Below are positions 1 to 8,271 of a stretch of 64,000 nucleotides of DNA, piece after piece. How positions within the stretch are numbered: position 1 is the stretch's first letter; each line of letters starts with the position of its first letter. Source of the stretch: Ww85 sp963745765 (lineage in GTDB: Bacteria; Desulfobacterota; Desulfobulbia; Desulfobulbales; Desulfocapsaceae); assembly GCA_963745765.1 (NCBI GenBank), contig CAVUYQ010000011.1, forward strand, positions 1 through 64,000. The letters run 5' to 3'. Position numbers and translations under genes: made by a program. The notes under the pieces are model-generated. The model was not told where the DNA came from and ran no database searches. It was given only the letters and a program-made list of their open reading frames with translations.

Positions 1-346
1 TGGGATTCTCGCATCATCCTAAAGATAATCTTTGCTCGAATAGATTTTCACTACGAAGCAGGACCAAGGAAAATATCCAGTGGGATCTGTTCTTTCTTGT
101 TCACCATTTAAAAGGTTCATTGTTATGGAAAAGGCATTCCCTGACAATCCTTGCCATAAACGGATAACGTGGAGTAAGAAGAGATGGAGGTAGACGTTTC
201 TGAATGGAGACAATAAGCTACCAGTGAAAAACGAATTCAGTTGAATACCTGCACCGATGCAGCCGGTAATGAAACTGATTGAATTTGGATAAAAATACTT
301 CTTGGGAATGGCTTTTTCCACAAACTCGTTCGCCGGGAGAAGATCG
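1..346. other. No recognisable gene
   Basis: Open frames exist on both strands here but none shows a family motif, a convincing ribosome binding site or a compositional match to the neighbouring genes. The stretch lies directly upstream of a badly decayed gene, so it is most simply read as degraded intergenic DNA or the remains of the promoter region of that gene. Confidence 0.4.
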
Positions 347-1224
347 TTGGAAAACACCCTCCACATCACGAGCGGCGACATCGCCGGCGGAAGTTTGGCA
401 AAGGCCGGTCTTCCCGGAGAGGTATTCGACTGGCATGACATTCTCTATATGGTCCCCGGAAGCCAGGTTGGCCGAGTGAAAATACTCTCAGCGTTCGTGC
501 GCTGTTTTTGGAGGAGTTCACCGCAGGCGGTTTGGATATGGATCGCATTCTGAAAACACCGCATAATCAGTACCAAAGACTATCGGAAGCAGCATCTCCA
601 TGAGCCTATCGTTTTGTGGTTCGATGCGTGTCTTTTTGATCAGTCCATGCTTGCTCATATTCTCACGTGCCTATCCCACAAAGGAATCCGGAAAGTGGAA
701 CTCCTTTGTGTCGACGAATTCCCAAACTTCCCCGGAATCAACCATTCCACGGACTCGGGCAATTACAGCCGGAACAACTCGCATCCCTCTATATTAGCCG
801 ACGTCCCGTCACAGACGAGCAATTTGGGTTTGCAGCCGTCGTGGACAGGGCATTCGCAACTCAGGATTCCGCCCTGCTCACCGAACTGTCAAAAACGACC
901 GAGCCACCTTTGCAATGGGTCCCGGAGCGGTAACGCGATGGCTACAGGAACAACCAGACCTGACAACCGGTTTGGGGCGGCTCAAAGCCTTGCCTTCGCA
1001 GCGATTCGTGCCGGTTGCGAAACACCGGGAAGATTTTGCGTCAGTGGCTGCCGCTCGATACGCCGCCGCAATTCTGGGGAGATACAACACTGTGGGCCAA
1101 AATCAATGGACTCGCTGACCGTGTGCCTCCGCTCGTTCAGATTGAAGGACCTACGGACAGGTTGCCTCAATGGGAGAGCCAGGTGTCGCTCAAGGAATTC
1201 AAGATCAAAACTGTACCCGGATAG
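347..1224 (+). pseudogene. DUF1835-family protein, decayed by several frameshifts
   Basis: The ancestral reading is spread over all three forward frames. Frame 2 gives the N-terminal signature of DUF1835 (LHITSGDIAGGSLAKAG followed by FDWHDILYM near 359-455), frame 1 continues with EEFTAGGLDMDRIL near 510-550, frame 2 resumes with LWFDACLFDQSML near 614-652, frame 1 gives FHGLGQLQPEQLASL near 745-790, frame 3 gives TRWLQEQPDLTTGLGRLKAL near 933-992, and frame 1 finishes with FWGDTTLWAKINGLADRVPPL near 1075-1140. DUF1835 proteins are of unknown function and are normally one uninterrupted ORF of about 250-350 residues. At least four frame changes make sequencing error an unlikely sole cause, so this is called a pseudogene. 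The TTG at 347 follows a GGGAGA stretch and may mark the old start. Confidence 0.8.
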
Positions 1225-1335
1225 TCCCTTCCAGGCAACAGCCGACAGCCGTGCAAGAGCAGGGCTTTCACTTAGATTCATGTGTTGAATTAATACGTTG
1301 AACAGAATTAACTAAAAAATGGAGGATCCAAATCA

Positions 1336-1770
1336 ATGAAGAAGATAGGCATTATAATTTGTAACCGTTATCATACATGTGCAGGTGGAAAGTGTCTTCG
1401 AGCAATGCACAATAGGGAAGGTGCTTTTTCCCTGTACAAGGGAGAGGAAATTCAACTGGCCGGATTCACCACCTGCGGAGGCTGTCCCGGCGGAAATGTC
1501 GAGTATGCTCCGGCAGAGATGAAAAAAAATGGAGTAGAGGTCATCCATCTCGCTACTGGTTTGGCGGTTGGCGATCCGCCGTGTCCTCATTTGGATGCCT
1601 TTTGTGATTTTATTCCCGCTAAATACGGTTTGGATGCCACCATCGGAACCCATCCAATTCCGCAAAACTATTACCTGACACATAACGCACTGGGACGGCG
1701 GTCTGATAAATGGCAAAGTCAAATCAAGCATGTTTTGCCGGACGAAGGAGTACGCTTGTCATACGATTGA
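1336..1770 (+). CDS. CGGC domain protein
   Basis: This 144-residue protein opens with a short beta strand and carries Cys-rich motifs: CNRYHTCAGGKC at residues 9-20 and TTCGGCPGGN at about 46-55, followed by PPCPHLDAFC. These are the hallmark of the CGGC domain (PF08821), a family proposed to bind metal through its cysteines; its biochemical role is not established. Length is normal for the family. GGAGG lies 12 bases before the ATG, giving a credible start. It is the only intact gene in the first 2.6 kb, sitting between two decayed genes, so it may be expressed alone. The identity rests on the conserved cysteine pattern, which is distinctive. Confidence 0.88.
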   Translation: MKKIGIIICNRYHTCAGGKCLRAMHNREGAFSLYKGEEIQLAGFTTCGGCPGGNVEYAPAEMKKNGVEVIHLATGLAVGDPPCPHLDAFCDFIPAKYGLDATIGTHPIPQNYYLTHNALGRRSDKWQSQIKHVLPDEGVRLSYD

Positions 1771-2002
1771 TGAAATATGGTAAAGAGCTGAGCAAGGTAT
1801 GACTGATCCGGCAGCCTGACTGGTGTTGGCACAGCACCACGTGACACGAGCATCAAGAGGACGGCCTGCAGAGGCGGTGATCCGAAGGTTGAGCGATAAC
1901 TGAGACTGTCAGGCGTAGCGGGGAGGGGACTATCTTTTTTACATATTATAACAGGACTGGTTTCATTGTTCGTCCTGGTGGCGATTATCTGGAGGCTTTT
2001 CT
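1771..2002. other. Unassigned GC-rich stretch between a CDS and a pseudogene
   Basis: No open frame with a family motif. Bases 1790-1930 are GC-rich and contain several short self-complementary blocks, giving the look of a structured RNA or a remnant of one, but I could not match it to a known RNA family. A plain-text reading cannot decide this. Confidence 0.2.
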
Positions 2003-2559
2003 ATGATCCGCGCATCCATTCCCTGTCCTGCATGGCTGAGCTGGCTGGTTGAACGTGACAATCCTTTTTTCAGAAACAACAGGGCCGATGTCATTATTGA
2101 ACATCTGGCACTTCAGCCTGGGATGAAGGTACTGGATTTCGGCTGCGGTCCGGCAGGTTACGATTCCGCTTGCAAAAAAGGTTGGTCTCGCTGGCGAGGA
2201 ACCGCCCTTGATATACAGCCAGGCATGTTGAAAAAGTCAGGGCCCGGCTTGCTGCGGAAAAGCTTTGCAACATCAGACTTTTTCAGGCGTATCCGGGGGA
2301 GGGGAGCCTTGAGTGCAACTACTATGATTGTGCTCTACTTGTCACCGTGCTCGGAGAAATCCCTGATAAATATTCCGCACTGGAGGAAATATTTGGCAGT
2401 CTGAAGAAACGTGGTATCCTGTCGGTAACTGAGGTGATTGCCGATCCGCATTTTATGCGCTGTAAGTCAATAAGACAACTGGGCCTTTTTGCCGGATTTG
2501 TTGAGAACGAATTTTATGGAAACAAGGTTTCTTTTACCATAAACTTTGAAAAACCGTGA
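2003..2559 (+). pseudogene. Class I SAM-dependent methyltransferase, frameshifted
   Basis: The N-terminal part (from 2003) reads through a class I methyltransferase start region to motif I, VLDFGCGPAG. The protein then loses its frame: another frame continues with VTIPLAKKVGLAGE near 2157-2200, the first frame returns with TALDIQPGMLKK near 2205-2240, and from 2347 a third frame gives the C-terminal half (LGEIPDKYSALEEIFGSLKKRGILSV and onward) to the stop at 2559. Together these make one typical 180-residue methyltransferase. No single frame spans the SAM-binding site and the C-terminal fold, so the gene is broken by at least two or three indels. It belongs to the same decayed zone as the DUF1835 pseudogene upstream. 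Confidence 0.8.
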
Positions 2560-2733
2560 TGCAGCCAACTATCTGTTTAAATCAATATGAACTGGATTGA
2601 AAATGGCTGAAGCGTGGCTTGGCAATATGCCCAACTGCCGGTGGAGGAGGATGCTTTGACCGATCACCTCAACATAAATCGTGAGAGGCTTCACTTCATT
2701 GCGATAATGAGCTGAATTATAGGAGGAAATAGC

Positions 2734-3711
2734 ATGGAATACCGGTACCTGGGAAAAACTGGCGTGCGGGTATCGCAACTCTGCTTCGGCACCATGTCTT
2801 TCGGTGCAGAGGCGGATGAAACAATGTCGGCCAAAATGTTTCATCGCTGTCGGGAGGCGGGCATAAATTTTTTCGATTGCGCCGACGCCTATAGCGATGG
2901 CCGGGCCGAGACGATATTGGGCGGTCTTATCAGCCAATGCCGTGAGGAGATTGTCCTGATCTCCAAGGTCTGGGGGCCGATGGGTACGGACATCAACGCA
3001 CGGGGGTTGTCCCGACGCCATATTATGCAGGCGGTTGAAGCGAGTCTGCGCCGCCTGCGAACGGATCATCTTGATCTCTATTTTGCCCACCGGTTTGACA
3101 GTCTGACCGCTCTTGAACATACCCTGCGGGCCTTTGATGATCTGGTGCGTGACGGCAAGATCCTCTATCCGGCAGCAAGCAACTGGGCGGCCTGGCAGAT
3201 TGCAAAAGCACTCGGCGTGTCCCGCTCTGAAGGGCTGGCCCGTTTTGAGTGCATTCAGCCGATGTATAATCTGGTAAAGCGCCAGGCCGAGAGCGAGATT
3301 CTTCCTCTTGCGCAGTCTGAAAAGATGGCTGTTATTTCATACAGCCCATTGGGCGGGGGAATGCTTACCGGCAAATATGGTACAGGCCGGAAGCCGCAGG
3401 CGGGCCGTCTTGTTGAGCTTGACACGTACACAAAACGTTACAGCCTGCCCCAATATTACGAGACAGCGGAGCGCTTTGCCGGCCATGCCGATGAACGTGG
3501 TGTGGCTCCTGCCAGTCTGGCCGTGGCCTGGGTGATGCATCATCCGGTGATAACCGCACCGATTATCGGTGCACGCAACCTGGAACAACTTGAATCTTCA
3601 CTGGCGGCAGTTGACATTGCTATGACTCCTGAGTGGCGGGAAGAAATTTCGGGGTTATCACCTGCTCCGGTTCCGGCGACCGATCGCCTTGAGGAGACGA
3701 TCACGTCATAG
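2734..3711 (+). CDS. Aldo/keto reductase
   Basis: A 325-residue NAD(P)H-dependent oxidoreductase of the aldo/keto reductase superfamily, acting in the cytoplasm on carbonyl substrates. The TIM-barrel family tetrad is visible: Asp48 (FFDCAD), Tyr53, Lys78 (LISKVWG) and His119 (YFAHRFD). The N-terminal MEYRYLGKTGVRVSQLCFGTM and the C-terminal cofactor-binding APIIGARNLEQLESSL are typical of the AKR class that includes voltage-gated potassium channel beta-subunit-like reductases. Length is normal. AGGAGG lies 9 bases ahead of the ATG. The next gene, an ABM-fold monooxygenase, begins about 60 bases downstream on the same strand, so the two may be co-transcribed. The physiological substrate cannot be read from the sequence. 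Confidence 0.93.
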   Translation: MEYRYLGKTGVRVSQLCFGTMSFGAEADETMSAKMFHRCREAGINFFDCADAYSDGRAETILGGLISQCREEIVLISKVWGPMGTDINARGLSRRHIMQAVEASLRRLRTDHLDLYFAHRFDSLTALEHTLRAFDDLVRDGKILYPAASNWAAWQIAKALGVSRSEGLARFECIQPMYNLVKRQAESEILPLAQSEKMAVISYSPLGGGMLTGKYGTGRKPQAGRLVELDTYTKRYSLPQYYETAERFAGHADERGVAPASLAVAWVMHHPVITAPIIGARNLEQLESSLAAVDIAMTPEWREEISGLSPAPVPATDRLEETITS

Positions 3712-3771
3712 GCGGAACGGTGCGGGCCGCGTTCGTCCACATAATAGATCAATAATTTTCCGGGAGGGTCC

Positions 3772-4068
3772 ATGTTTATAGTAACGGTAAACTTCGTCAT
3801 CAAGCGGGAGCATGTGGACGAGTTCGAGGTGGTTATGAAGCGGCAGGCGTATAACTCGTTACGCAACGAAGAAGGCTGTCTGCAGTTCGATGTCTGCTAT
3901 GATCCGAAAGACCGGCGACGGGTATTCCTCTATGAGATCTACAAGAGTGCCGCTGCCTTCGATTTGCATCTGAAAACCGAGCATTTTCTTGATTTTGACA
4001 AAACCGTCAAGGATTGGACGGAGACGAAGACTGCTGAAAACTGGACACGGTTTGAGCCTGAAATCTAG
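3772..4068 (+). CDS. Antibiotic biosynthesis monooxygenase (ABM) domain protein
   Basis: A compact 98-residue protein with the ferredoxin-like ABM fold pattern: an N-terminal strand FIVTVNFVIK, a helix with VDEFEVVMKRQAYNSLRNEEGCLQFDV, and the conserved FLYEIYKSAAAFDLHLKTEHF segment. Relatives include YgiN quinol monooxygenase and LsrG, which are small dimeric cytoplasmic enzymes that need no cofactor and act on quinols or small carbonyl compounds. GGGAGG precedes the ATG by 6 bases. It follows the aldo/keto reductase closely and precedes an amidase, which suggests a small catabolic cassette, but no specific substrate is supported. Confidence 0.88.
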   Translation: MFIVTVNFVIKREHVDEFEVVMKRQAYNSLRNEEGCLQFDVCYDPKDRRRVFLYEIYKSAAAFDLHLKTEHFLDFDKTVKDWTETKTAENWTRFEPEI

Positions 4069-4131
4069 AATACGCTAGTAACGATTTATCTGAAAGAGAT
4101 ACTTGTGATTCAAAATCTGAGGTTTGCTATT

Positions 4132-5493
4132 ATGTCAGAATCAAAAACACTCAGCATAGCAGAAATAGTTAATCTGATGCGATGCAAGAAGCTGACGGCA
4201 ACAGAGATTGTTGTCTCTTGTCTGGAAAGAATCCATCGGTGTGAAGGGGCTGTCCACGCTTGGGTTGAAGTATATGAAGAACAGGCGCTACTGACAGCCA
4301 AAAAATGTGATGAGGCTATAAGCTCCGGGAAACCACTTGGTATCCTTCACGGCATACCTGTCGGCATCAAAGACATAATAGATGTAAAGGATATGTGGAC
4401 GCGGGCAGGGAGTGAAGCCTACGAACCAAGGGTGCCCGACTTTGATGCACCGGTGGTTTCACGTTTGCGAGCGGCCGGCGCCATCATACTGGGCAAAACT
4501 GAAACGACTGCTTTCGCCAACAACGACCCGGCAGTAACGCGAAATCCCTGGAACCTTGAGCATACGCCTGGAGGCTCGAGCAGCGGTTCAGCTGCTGCGG
4601 TCGCCGCTGGCATGTGTCTTGCCGCCATCGGCACTCAAACTGGTGGCTCAATAGTGCGTCCAGCAGCCTATAACGGTTTGGTCGGATTTAAACCTACCTA
4701 TGCTGCAATCAGTCTAGAAGGCGTCATACCTGTTTCCTGGACCTTGGATCATGTCGGACCGATTGCACATCGGACAGAAGAAGTAAAGCTGTTATTCAAA
4801 TTATTGCATAACGGAGTTCCTGATCTATATGCTCATATGCCAATATATTCAAAACATAACGTCAAGAGCCAGACCGTCGAGCCGTTTCGCCTGGGTATCT
4901 TTCGAAAGTTTTATGAACAGGAAGCGTCAAAGCCGATTATTCTTCATATGGAAATGATTTGTGAGAAATTTAAACAGGCTGGGGCGAAAATTATAGAGCT
5001 GGATTGTCTGGAAATCTTTTCGCAGGCAGCAGCAGCTCATCGCACAATAATGGAAACGGAATTGTCAACATATCACTGGGATAACTTTGGCAAACGAAAG
5101 AATAAATATCCACCCAACATCAAAAAACGTATCGAGAAAGGGCGGAATGTCGACGCACACGAATATGTGACAGCCATCAACCATAGGATTGCCTTTCAAA
5201 AACAAATGCTTGGTGTGTTTGCAGATGTTGATGCGGCGATGTTGCCGTCTGCGCCATCCACGGCGCCTTCAAGCCTTACCTCGACTGGATCGCCGATCTT
5301 TTGCGTTCCATGGAGTATGGCTGGTTTTCCGTCTATGACTTTACCATCGGGGCTTGATGAGCAAGGCTTACCTCTGGCAGTCCAGATCGTTGCTAAACCT
5401 TATCGCGAAGACACACTGTTTAGCTTGGCTGCCTGGTGTGAACGTCTGTTACAATTCGATTTTATTCCAGTAGAAAGGTTATCCGAAACCTAA
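4132..5493 (+). CDS. Amidase signature family hydrolase
   Basis: Amidase-signature hydrolase of about 453 residues, expected to cleave an amide to a carboxylate and ammonia. The Ser-cis-Ser-Lys triad can be read: Lys in GIPVGIKDIID, the cis-Ser in PGGSSSGSAAA, and the nucleophile Ser in TQTGGSIVRPAA, with the 24-residue spacing between the two serines seen in the family. The start at 4132 is chosen because GAGG lies nine bases upstream; a GTG at 4105 in frame would add nine residues. The C-terminal half is complete, with the usual PSAPSTAPSS and SMAGFPSMTLPSG segments. GatA is a relative, but no gatB or gatC accompanies it, so a catabolic amidase is more likely. It lies immediately before the TRAP transport locus and may serve the same substrate class. 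Confidence 0.92.
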   Translation: MSESKTLSIAEIVNLMRCKKLTATEIVVSCLERIHRCEGAVHAWVEVYEEQALLTAKKCDEAISSGKPLGILHGIPVGIKDIIDVKDMWTRAGSEAYEPRVPDFDAPVVSRLRAAGAIILGKTETTAFANNDPAVTRNPWNLEHTPGGSSSGSAAAVAAGMCLAAIGTQTGGSIVRPAAYNGLVGFKPTYAAISLEGVIPVSWTLDHVGPIAHRTEEVKLLFKLLHNGVPDLYAHMPIYSKHNVKSQTVEPFRLGIFRKFYEQEASKPIILHMEMICEKFKQAGAKIIELDCLEIFSQAAAAHRTIMETELSTYHWDNFGKRKNKYPPNIKKRIEKGRNVDAHEYVTAINHRIAFQKQMLGVFADVDAAMLPSAPSTAPSSLTSTGSPIFCVPWSMAGFPSMTLPSGLDEQGLPLAVQIVAKPYREDTLFSLAAWCERLLQFDFIPVERLSET

Positions 5494-5618
5494 TACCACT
5501 TATTGGCCTTTCTGGCTTTTTGCCGGTCCCGGCACAGTGTCTTTATCGGGGATATTCCTGTCAGAAAAGAAAAACCACAGTTGAGTGGTGAGGCTCCTCT
5601 CTGCTCTCCTGATGGAAT

Positions 5619-6308
5619 TTATCGCTCTGTCTCCATTATCTCGCTCACTTTCTCCCAGGTACTTCTCAGGTGCTGGCGGAGAAGCGTTGAGAGTTTCTCT
5701 GCATTTCTCTCTTCCAGTGCGGCCAGGATATTGTCGTGCTCATTAACCGCACCACCCCATAACTCATTACGCAGGTTTGACTGGTAGCGGATTCGATAGA
5801 GCCGGGCATTCAACCGTTTGTGCATGGAAAGCAGGGTCTCACTGCGGGCTGCCTGGATGATAGATAAGTGTATGCGCTGGTTCAGTTTGAAATAACTAAG
5901 CCGGTCGGCTCGGGAAAAGGCTGCCAGCATTTCGTACTGGAGTGCTTTTATTTCGTTTATTTCTTCCCGGGTAATCAGCGCACAGGCCCGTTCGCCGGCG
6001 AATGCTTCAAGCACGCCAAGCACCTGCAGCATATCGGCAATTTCCTCAGGGTTTGGTGCGCTAATCACCGCCCCGCAGTTGGGCACCAGGTCGATGAGTC
6101 CCTCCGAGGCAAGCTTTTGCAGGGCCTCCCTGAGCGGTGTTCGAGATACCTGCAGCTCTTCACAGATATCCCGTTCCCTGATCCTATCTCCCGGTGAGAG
6201 TTGATTTTGAATGATCATATCGCGCAATCGATTGGAGATCTGCTCGGACAATGTCAGCCGGACAATGTCTTTCGTGTGCTGGAGTTTTATTTCTGTATCG
6301 AGGCTCAT
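5619..6308 (-). CDS. GntR-family regulator, FCD subfamily
   Basis: A 229-residue transcription factor. Residues about 10-80 form the winged helix-turn-helix (SEQISNRLRDMIIQ, GDRIRERDICEELQVSRTPLREAL), followed by an all-helical FCD effector domain with the metal-binding pattern of the family (residues with FKLNQRIHLSII and the His in VNEHDNIL). FCD members usually repress sugar-acid or carboxylate catabolic genes and release DNA on binding the substrate. The start at 6308 is chosen because MSLDTEIKLQ aligns with family N-termini; an upstream in-frame ATG at 6404 would add an unrelated hydrophobic stretch. The gene diverges from dctP1, and the intergenic region holds two inverted copies of TTGTATACCA, likely its operators. 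Confidence 0.93.
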   Translation of the reverse strand: MSLDTEIKLQHTKDIVRLTLSEQISNRLRDMIIQNQLSPGDRIRERDICEELQVSRTPLREALQKLASEGLIDLVPNCGAVISAPNPEEIADMLQVLGVLEAFAGERACALITREEINEIKALQYEMLAAFSRADRLSYFKLNQRIHLSIIQAARSETLLSMHKRLNARLYRIRYQSNLRNELWGGAVNEHDNILAALEERNAEKLSTLLRQHLRSTWEKVSEIMETER

Positions 6309-6437
6309 ATTGTTTTTCTTGATGTATTCAGGTGTCTGAAATCCTCTTCCGAGGATTTTCAGCAGATAGCCCAGTCTGGTAAATACTATATGCAATAATA
6401 TCAATTTTCTATGAAGAATTATGTGCTAATGCTAATA

Positions 6438-6447
6438 TTGTATACCA
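6438..6447. promoter_or_regulatory. Putative GntR/FCD operator O1
   Basis: TTGTATACCA, the exact reverse complement of the site at 6548-6557. Read leftward, it overlaps a possible -10 (TACAAT) spaced about 19 bases from TTGCCA, so binding here would repress the regulator gene itself. The core GTATAC palindrome matches the general TNGTNNNACNA form reported for FCD-type GntR proteins. Confidence 0.6.
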
Positions 6448-6539
6448 TTATTACTTTGGCATGGCAAATTATTTTATATAATCAAGTTGCTGATGTATCG
6501 ACAGTTAATCGATAACAATGGATTATTTAAAATACTCGT

Positions 6540-6568
6540 TTGACATTTGGTATACAATATGCCATATT
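6540..6568 (+). promoter_or_regulatory. Promoter of dctP1 with embedded operator O2
   Basis: A consensus -35 TTGACA (6540-6545) is followed 17 bases later by CATATT (6563-6568). The operator TGGTATACAA (6548-6557) occupies the spacer, so a bound regulator would block RNA polymerase. The centre-to-centre distance to O1 is 110 bases, close to a whole number of helical turns, which would permit looping. Confidence 0.65.
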
Positions 6569-6679
6569 CTGAGAAGTTTGGCATTGCGCCATATGGAACT
6601 GGTTGCTTCGGGTGGCAATTTTGACCGGAATTTCTCGAACGCAATCGGCAAATCGTCACCTTATTGTGGAGGGACTATT

Positions 6680-7654
6680 ATGAAAAGGTTGTTTTTAGGC
6701 ATATGTGCAGGTCTTTTAGCTTTTGGCGGGTTGCTGCAGTCCGCTTCGGCTCTTGAGATTGTTCTTGCGATCAGCGCTGCACCAGGTTCAACGCAGTATA
6801 TTACGGCAGAGGAATTTACCCGCCGGGCGAATGAAGCCCTCGGTGATAAGGCCAAAGTCACCTTTTATGGCTCTTCCCAGTTAGGCAATGACAAGGACCT
6901 GATGCAGAAACTGAAGCTCGGTACGGTTCATCTGGCAATGCCCTCTTCCATGATGTCTTCGATTGCGCCTGAAGCGGGCCTTTTCGACATGCCCTTTCTG
7001 GTAAAGGACCGGGCCCATCTGAACAGGATCGAGCATGCGATTTTCTGGCCGATGATCGCTCCTGCGATTGAGGCCAAAGGCTACAAGGTAATTGGCTTCT
7101 GGGAGAACGGTATTCGTCATATCACCAATAATGTCAGACCGATAAACAAACCTGAAGACCTTAAAGGCGTAAAGATCCGTACGCCCAAGTCGACCTGGCG
7201 TGTGAAAATGTTCTCCACCTGGGGAGCAAACCCGACCCCGATGGCATTTTCCGAGGTATTTGTCGCTTTGCAGACCGGTGTTATTGATGGTCAGGAAAAT
7301 CCGTATACCAATATCGTCGCGGCAAAACTGAACGAGGTACAAAAATATCTGTCCGTTACCGGGCATGTCTACACGCCTTCCTACCTGACGGCGGGAGCGG
7401 AACAATGGGGCAAGCTTCCGGCAGACGTCCGCCAGGTTCTTGAAAAAACGGCCGTGGATGTGCAGGGCTGGATGTACGCCATGGGTGCCATGGATGATAT
7501 GGCCCTTCGTGACAAACTGGCTGAGACCATGGAGGTCAATATCGCAGACCGCGCCTCCTTTGTTGAAGCAAGTCAACCTATCTACGCCGAATTTGCCAAA
7601 GAGGTACCGACCGGCAAAAAGATGATAGATATGGCCCTGCAACTGGCAGACTAG
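6680..7654 (+). CDS. dctP: TRAP transporter substrate-binding protein DctP (copy 1)
   Basis: Periplasmic solute receptor of 324 residues for a TRAP transporter. It has a clear signal peptide (MKRLFLGICAGLLAFGG, cleavage after SASA), and family landmarks: GSSQLGNDKDLMQKLKLGTVHLA, FDMPFLVKDRAH, GVKIRTPKS with the carboxylate-binding Arg, and FVALQTGVIDGQENP. GGAGGG precedes the ATG at 6680 by 5 bases, which decides the start over in-frame codons further upstream. DctP proteins deliver acidic solutes to the DctQM membrane complex, encoded immediately downstream. The second DctP in this window is clearly homologous but much more diverged than the DctQM pairs. The adjacent sugar-acid-type enzymes suggest a hydroxy-acid ligand. 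Confidence 0.95.
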   Translation: MKRLFLGICAGLLAFGGLLQSASALEIVLAISAAPGSTQYITAEEFTRRANEALGDKAKVTFYGSSQLGNDKDLMQKLKLGTVHLAMPSSMMSSIAPEAGLFDMPFLVKDRAHLNRIEHAIFWPMIAPAIEAKGYKVIGFWENGIRHITNNVRPINKPEDLKGVKIRTPKSTWRVKMFSTWGANPTPMAFSEVFVALQTGVIDGQENPYTNIVAAKLNEVQKYLSVTGHVYTPSYLTAGAEQWGKLPADVRQVLEKTAVDVQGWMYAMGAMDDMALRDKLAETMEVNIADRASFVEASQPIYAEFAKEVPTGKKMIDMALQLAD

Positions 7655-7666
7655 CCTTCCTTCCCA

Positions 7667-7694
7667 TCCGGCCTGCTGGAAGCAGCGGGCCGGA
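7667..7694 (+). promoter_or_regulatory. Stem-loop between dctP1 and dctQ1
   Basis: Two 12-base arms (7667-7678 and 7683-7694) pair with one wobble around a GAAG loop. No U-tract follows, so it is more likely an mRNA stabiliser or partial terminator that keeps DctP more abundant than DctQM. A copy sits ahead of dctQ2 although dctP2 does not precede that gene directly. Confidence 0.6.
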
Positions 7695-7740
7695 AGCAAG
7701 TCCGGTCAAACCATAACTATCCCGTTTTCGGATTGTGGTC

Positions 7741-8271
7741 ATGATGAATACATTGAAAAACTGGCTGGAAAGGATTCTGGAGTTTATCTCTATTTTCCTG
7801 TTAATCACTATGGCCGTCATCGTTGTTCTTGCCGTGGTCTTCAGGATCCTTGGACAATCGCTGATCTGGTACGATGAAGTGGCTTCCGTGGTCCTTGCCT
7901 GGCTGACGTACTATGGTGCGGCGCTGGCGGCCTGTAATCGGGGGCATCTCGGGTTTCCCGGTCTGTTTCTCTCTTTGCCAAAACGCCTGCGGGCCATCAC
8001 CTTTATAATCGCTGAAGTTGTGGTAATCGGTTTCTTTGCGGTGATCGGCTATGCCGGCTGGTATGTGATGGGAATTTTCGGCGACGAGACCCTGGTCAGT
8101 CTCAGCTGGGTTCATCTCAGTTTTACCCAATCCGTCGTCCCTGTTGGAGCTGTTCTTTTTATCATGGCTGAAATTCTCAGTATTCCCGATGCCTGGCGCA
8201 AAGCCATGGCGGGAATTGACTATGAAAAAGAAATGATAGACCAGGCGATTGAGGAGGCGCAGCAATCATGA
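7741..8271 (+). CDS. dctQ: TRAP transporter small permease DctQ (copy 1)
   Basis: Small membrane subunit (176 residues) of a TRAP transporter with four predicted transmembrane helices: ISIFLLITMAVIVVLAVVF, VVLAWLTYYGAALAAC, AITFIIAEVVVIGFFAVIG and FTQSVVPVGAVLFIMAEIL. The WYDEVASVVLAWLTYYGAALA segment and the following GHLG motif are typical of DctQ. The ATG at 7741 is chosen; a GTG six bases upstream is in frame and no strong Shine-Dalgarno distinguishes them. It overlaps dctM by four bases (ATGA), implying translational coupling. The encoded protein is identical in the second copy of the operon. Confidence 0.93.
   Translation: MMNTLKNWLERILEFISIFLLITMAVIVVLAVVFRILGQSLIWYDEVASVVLAWLTYYGAALAACNRGHLGFPGLFLSLPKRLRAITFIIAEVVVIGFFAVIGYAGWYVMGIFGDETLVSLSWVHLSFTQSVVPVGAVLFIMAEILSIPDAWRKAMAGIDYEKEMIDQAIEEAQQS

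Noticed and set aside
1771..2002. Possible group II intron or structured RNA fragment
   Set aside because: I could not find the domain V hairpin or any intron-encoded protein nearby, so the idea is unsupported.
2569..3120. Antisense frame of 183 codons over the aldo/keto reductase
   Set aside because: It lies opposite a clearly coding and conserved gene and has no recognisable content.
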